Origin: Ignavibacteria bacterium
Lineage (GTDB): Bacteria > Bacteroidota > Ignavibacteria > Kapaibacteriales > UBA4661
Direction: 5' to 3'
DNA length: 9,313 nt
Assembly: GCA_013298375.1 (NCBI GenBank)
Contig: JAAFHM010000175.1
Coordinates: forward strand, 1-9,313
Below are positions 6,643-9,313 of the stretch, piece after piece; the stretch's first letter is position 1; each line of letters starts with the position of its first letter. The notes under the pieces are model-generated. The model worked only from the letters and a program-made list of their open reading frames with translations. It did no database searches and was not told the DNA's origin. A program made the translations under genes and the position numbers.

Positions 6643-7614
6643 ATGATTGTTCAGTCTTTTCCCACAGTTTCTCGCCAACTTCGCCCTTTGGTACGATCGT
6701 TTATGCTCATGGAAATTGAAATTTCCCAGCACCAGCATTTTTCGCATTTTAGCGTTCCAGCTAGCGATATTACAGCGTTGCTTCTTCAGTTGTCAGGTCA
6801 AGGGGGCTATCACAGACACTTTCAAACACATGAACATATTTCCCTAGAAAACGCCTATCTGCATGGGCAAATCACCAGCGTTGATTACGGCGGCGTGGAC
6901 TTGGGCAGTAATGGTAACGAGAACATTGCGTTATTTGGTGTTGTTCTCACACCGATTGGGATGCAAGCATTTGCGCGGAAAAATTTAGGTGCTTTAGACC
7001 AAATCGAAAATATCTTCATACCTGCAAGCGGGATTATTCCGAATGTGCATATTTTACACGAAGAATTGCAGGAAGTCTATCAGAAATGCCGCCGTTTTCA
7101 AATGCAGAATGAATCGGAAAATGCAGTGTTTACGCCTTTTCCCCGTCTGCCCCTTCTTGCCCGAAGCGCAGAAAAATTTCTTTTGAATATCCTCAACAGC
7201 GCAAATGCAGCGCCTATCAGCTTTGGCGAGGAGAGGAATGTTCAGCAGGCGGCGTATATTTGTGAGCGTCTCGCCGCAACACATGGGAAACTGAGTATTG
7301 AAGCCATTGCGCAGGAATTAGACTTGTCAGAACGGCATACACGCCGCATTCTCAAAGAGTTTGTGGGCGCATCGGGGAAAACCTTCGGGGAAGTGCAACG
7401 CTTCATGTACGCTTCGCGCTTGCTCATCCAGACCGCACAAAACCTGCCATTTGGGGGAATTATCACATCGGAAAGCCTGCACTCCGTTATTTACGAGGCG
7501 GGATATTACGACCAGTCGCACTGTATTCGAGATTTTAAGCGCTTTACAGGCTGTACGCCGTTGCAGTTTTTAGCACAGCGCCATGCGTTGGGGGAAAAGA
7601 TTATTGGGGCGTAG
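6643..7614 (+). CDS. AraC-family transcriptional regulator
   Basis: The product has 323 residues. The N-terminal 1-190 form a sensing/dimerisation region beginning LRPLVRSFMLME, a layout seen in AraC members with a DUF6597-type N-domain. It is followed by an AraC/XylS DNA-binding domain. The first helix-turn-helix is at about 217-240 (LSIEAIAQELDLSERHTRRI) and the second at about 280-311, with the family signature EAGYYDQSHCIRDFKRFTGCTPLQFL (key residues G287, Y288, Y289, D290, H293, F298, G303, P306). The protein presumably activates or represses target promoters in response to a small ligand; target and ligand cannot be read here. Only a weak GAAGTG precedes the ATG. The segment between the two helix-turn-helices (about 262-279) looks longer than usual. 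The gene stands alone, after a terminator and a possible attenuator, with 104 bp before the toxin-antitoxin pair. AraC-type genes often regulate a neighbour, but nothing here proves it. Confidence 0.92.
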   Translation: MIVQSFPTVSRQLRPLVRSFMLMEIEISQHQHFSHFSVPASDITALLLQLSGQGGYHRHFQTHEHISLENAYLHGQITSVDYGGVDLGSNGNENIALFGVVLTPIGMQAFARKNLGALDQIENIFIPASGIIPNVHILHEELQEVYQKCRRFQMQNESENAVFTPFPRLPLLARSAEKFLLNILNSANAAPISFGEERNVQQAAYICERLAATHGKLSIEAIAQELDLSERHTRRILKEFVGASGKTFGEVQRFMYASRLLIQTAQNLPFGGIITSESLHSVIYEAGYYDQSHCIRDFKRFTGCTPLQFLAQRHALGEKIIGA

Positions 7615-7718
7615 ATTTGCCCGCACCATAGGCAGAAACGGGGCGTTGGAGATAACGGCGAATTATCGTAAGTTTATCACCATCATCTCTTTCAACAATC
7701 CTTTTTTCATAAAACACT

Positions 7719-8120
7719 ATGCACGCATCCTATACCCTACACGCCGACGAATTTCCGCGTTGGGCAGAGCGCATGAAAACTGACTTTCACGGTAAAACGC
7801 TGCGCGTCATTATCAGCGACAAACTTCTTGACGAATCGCCCAAAAACGATACCACAAACGAGATTACGGGCGAAGAAGAACCTACCGACATGGCAGACCT
7901 TCTTGGCATGGACGAAACCGAGTATTTAATGAGTGATCCGGTGCATTATGCGTATTTACTGAGGGCGATGGAGGACGTGAAAGCTCAGAAAAATCTTGTG
8001 CCTATACCGTTTGAAGATTTAGATAATGTTGAAAAAATCAAAGAACACGCAAAAAATTTCCAAGAACGACGAGCGCGGGAAGAGGCATTGGAACGAGAAG
8101 CATTGGAGAATCATCTATGA
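7719..8120 (+). CDS. Antitoxin of a YoeB-type toxin-antitoxin pair, atypical N-terminus
   Basis: The product has 133 residues and lies directly upstream of a YoeB-like toxin, overlapping it by 4 bp (ATGA), the normal antitoxin-first order. Residues 65-102 (DETEYLMSDPVHYAYLLRAM, then EDVKAQKNLVPIPFEDLD) resemble the C-terminal toxin-facing part of YefM/Phd-type antitoxins, where DETEYLLxSPxNxxxLLxAI is common. The last 30 residues are a highly charged helix that could wrap the toxin. The N-terminus is not the usual YefM/Phd start. Instead residues 4-33 (SYTLHADEFPRWAERMKTDF, then HGKTLRVIIS) suggest a strand-helix-strand unit. An acidic linker (about 38-62) follows. The antitoxin should neutralise the toxin and repress its own promoter, though its DNA-binding mode is unclear. 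No Shine-Dalgarno site precedes the ATG. The first ATG is kept because a later start (Met19) would cut this N-terminal unit. Confidence 0.8.
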   Translation: MHASYTLHADEFPRWAERMKTDFHGKTLRVIISDKLLDESPKNDTTNEITGEEEPTDMADLLGMDETEYLMSDPVHYAYLLRAMEDVKAQKNLVPIPFEDLDNVEKIKEHAKNFQERRAREEALEREALENHL

Positions 8121-8380
8121 AAGATGTTCTCTTTCGCGGTGAAGCGTTCAATCAATATATCGCATGGCTACTGGAAGATCCCAAAAAACTTCAGAAAATT
8201 TCCGAGTTGATAAAAGACATCCATCGCCATCCATTCACTGGGCTTGGCAAACCCGAACCCTTAAAGCACAAATTTAAGGGACTCTGGTCGCGCCGGATTG
8301 ACGAAAAACACCGTCTTGTCTATACGGTTTCCGATGACGTTATCACGATAATTTCCTGCAAACACCACTACGAAGAATAA
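8117..8380 (+). CDS. yoeB: YoeB/Txe-family mRNA interferase toxin
   Basis: The product has 87 residues, close to the usual 84. It matches the YoeB family along its length: KISELIKDIHRHPFTGLGKP, EPLKH, GLWSRRIDEKHRLVY and the end CKHHYEE. Residues equivalent to the catalytic Glu46, Arg65, His83 and Tyr84 of E. coli YoeB are present as Glu47, Arg66, His84 and Tyr85, so the toxin looks intact. YoeB cleaves mRNA at the ribosomal A site and stops translation under stress, when the labile antitoxin is degraded. The start ATG overlaps the antitoxin stop (ATGA), and a GGAG at 8105-8108 lies 8 nt upstream, so the two are translationally coupled. The C-terminus is two residues (EE) longer than the family's usual HY end. 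Confidence 0.95.
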   Translation: MKDVLFRGEAFNQYIAWLLEDPKKLQKISELIKDIHRHPFTGLGKPEPLKHKFKGLWSRRIDEKHRLVYTVSDDVITIISCKHHYEE

Positions 8381-8400
8381 ACCCCGCCAATCAAGACTGT

Positions 8401-8433
8401 ACGTGATGTTCACGTAATATTCACGTAATGTTC
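8401..8433. promoter_or_regulatory. Three tandem 11-bp repeats, operator-like array
   Basis: Units ACGTGATGTTC, ACGTAATATTC and ACGTAATGTTC abut exactly. Units 1 and 2 each differ from the consensus ACGTAATGTTC by one base; unit 3 matches it. The period of 11 bp is about one helical turn, so bound proteins would line up on one face of the DNA. Unit 1 and the start of unit 2 also form a perfect dyad, TACGTGA-tgt-TCACGTA (8400-8416). The array starts 20 nt after the toxin stop and ends 106 nt before the next gene, so it is best placed as a control site for that gene. It is too short for a replication-origin or CRISPR reading. Confidence 0.55.
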
Positions 8434-8539
8434 CTGCTTACTGTGCCTATAAGCAAAAAAAAATGTCCGATTTGTACAATACAATGGGGAAGGCATTTGA
8501 TATATTGAGCGCTTCAACTTACGCTTTTTCAATATTCCC

Positions 8540-9313
8540 ATGCTTGTTATGAACGTTTCTACACCTCTCACTGTGCGGTACTGTCTGATTTCTGCCCTTC
8601 TTTTCCTTGCAACCGTCACGTCCCTTTTCGCTCAACCCGTCATTAGTTCCATTACGCCGCTTTCTGGTGTCGTCGGCGACACAATCGCCGTGCGCGGTAG
8701 CGGTTTTTCTTTTTCAGGGCTTCAACGAATTACGTTGCTCGGACAAACTGTTACATCCTACTCAACCTTAGGCGATACGCTGCTGCTGGTAGAGGTTCCC
8801 TGTGGTAGCTCAAGTTCTGGCACACTCTCGGTTACCAACTCCCGTGGTATGACCGAATCAGGGAGAATTTTTCAACTGAACGGCTACCGCACGCCCCGCA
8901 TCACGAGTTTCAGCCCGACTTCCGGTGCGCCGGGAACATTGGTAGAAGTACAAGGTGCAAATCTGGGCTGTATTACCACCATTCGTTTGAACACGGCTTC
9001 GGGAGGCGTTGTGTCCGCTACGCCAATCCCGTACAACTCGCCATCAGGCTCCTTTTTTCCAACCAACAGATTCTCGTTTAGAATCCCTGCGGGAGCGGTG
9101 ACGAGCCAGATTAACGCCGTCCAAACCTACGGTGGTGGCTGGGTAAATTCTGGCGTAACGTCGCAACAGCCACTTGTTATCGCTTCGCAAAACGCACCTC
9201 CGACTATCACCACATTTTCGCCTGCAAGCGGCGCAGTTGGAACGCTCATTACCATCACGGGAACAAATTTCACGGGAACATCTCTTGTCGCTGTTGGTGG
9301 GCGTACAGCCTCG
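8540..9313 (+). CDS. Secreted IPT/TIG-domain protein, 3'-partial
   Basis: The frame stays open from ATG 8540 to the right edge (258 codons), so the C-terminus is missing. A Sec signal peptide covers residues 1-31 (VRYCLISALLFLATVTSLFA, cleavage likely before QP). Three IPT/TIG-type Ig-like domains follow: about 33-115 (ISSITPLSGVVGDTIAVRGS), about 118-215 (ITSFSPTSGAPGTLVEVQGA) and 220 onward (ITTFSPASGAVGTLITITGT), the last cut by the window edge. The repeated signature I-x-S/T-F-x-P-x-S-G-x-x-G-T/D-x-x-x-I/V-x-G is diagnostic. Such domains form extracellular or surface stalks in Bacteroidota, often on T9SS cargo, so a sorting domain beyond the window is likely but unseen. No Shine-Dalgarno site precedes either ATG (8540 or in-frame 8549); either gives the same mature protein. 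Confidence 0.88.
   Translation, partial: MLVMNVSTPLTVRYCLISALLFLATVTSLFAQPVISSITPLSGVVGDTIAVRGSGFSFSGLQRITLLGQTVTSYSTLGDTLLLVEVPCGSSSSGTLSVTNSRGMTESGRIFQLNGYRTPRITSFSPTSGAPGTLVEVQGANLGCITTIRLNTASGGVVSATPIPYNSPSGSFFPTNRFSFRIPAGAVTSQINAVQTYGGGWVNSGVTSQQPLVIASQNAPPTITTFSPASGAVGTLITITGTNFTGTSLVAVGGRTAS

Noticed and set aside
8436..8463. GCTTA...TAAGC hairpin beside a run of nine A as a terminator
   Set aside because: The stem is only 5 bp, and the A-run lies on the wrong side for a minus-strand terminator and has the wrong base for a plus-strand one.
8475..8485. Overlapping TACAAT boxes as a -10 promoter element for the TIG-domain gene
   Set aside because: No -35-like box at 16-18 bp spacing, and the lineage's promoter consensus is unknown; left as a possibility only.
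8410..8619. Minus-strand 69-codon frame across the gap upstream of the TIG-domain gene
   Set aside because: It overlaps the repeat array and the signal-peptide coding region, has no recognisable domain and no ribosome site.

Overview
The window looks like chromosomal DNA from a Gram-negative bacterium of the Bacteroidota/Chlorobi (FCB) group. The main evidence is the C-terminus of the large protein encoded at 2891-6403. It matches a type IX secretion system (T9SS) type A sorting domain (PNPF motif, DALGRQ, LASGVYW, basic end). Supporting signs are an outer-membrane beta-barrel protein ending in Phe and several Ig-like, TIG-like and leucine-rich-repeat surface proteins. Base composition is close to balanced by eye. 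A Kapabacteria or Ignavibacteria-type lineage would fit, but that is inference.

Layout, all genes on the + strand: (1) 3-803, the C-terminal part of a leucine-rich-repeat protein whose start lies left of the window. (2) 833-940, a MITE-like element made of two long inverted arms, each of which can also fold by itself. (3) 1079-2701, a secreted Pro/Ala-rich protein with a beta-barrel-like C-terminal region. (4) 2768-2807, a strong 17-bp stem-loop. (5) 2891-6403, a giant secreted protein with nine Ig/cadherin-like repeats, one fibronectin-III-like module and a T9SS sorting domain. (6) 6404-6642, an RNA-structured gap with a clear intrinsic terminator and a competing upstream hairpin. (7) 6643-7614, an AraC-family regulator. 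(8) 7719-8380, a two-gene toxin-antitoxin module whose toxin is YoeB-like and whose antitoxin has an unusual N-terminus. (9) 8401-8433, three tandem 11-bp repeats containing a 17-bp dyad. (10) 8540 to the right edge, the N-terminal part of a secreted IPT/TIG-domain protein that runs off the window.

The region mostly serves the cell surface: four of the seven genes encode repeat-rich or barrel-like proteins. Three of these begin with signal peptides, and the LRR protein's N-terminus is not visible. Only toxin and antitoxin are translationally coupled; the other genes are separated by 100-275 bp gaps and look like independent transcription units. No stretch over 300 bases lacks a gene. I found no tRNA, rRNA, CRISPR array, transposase or integrase.

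I see no clearly new multi-gene system. The best leads are non-coding: a possible attenuator upstream of the araC-type gene, the 11-bp iterated operator-like array, and the nested-palindrome element. The hybrid antitoxin is the best protein-level lead.
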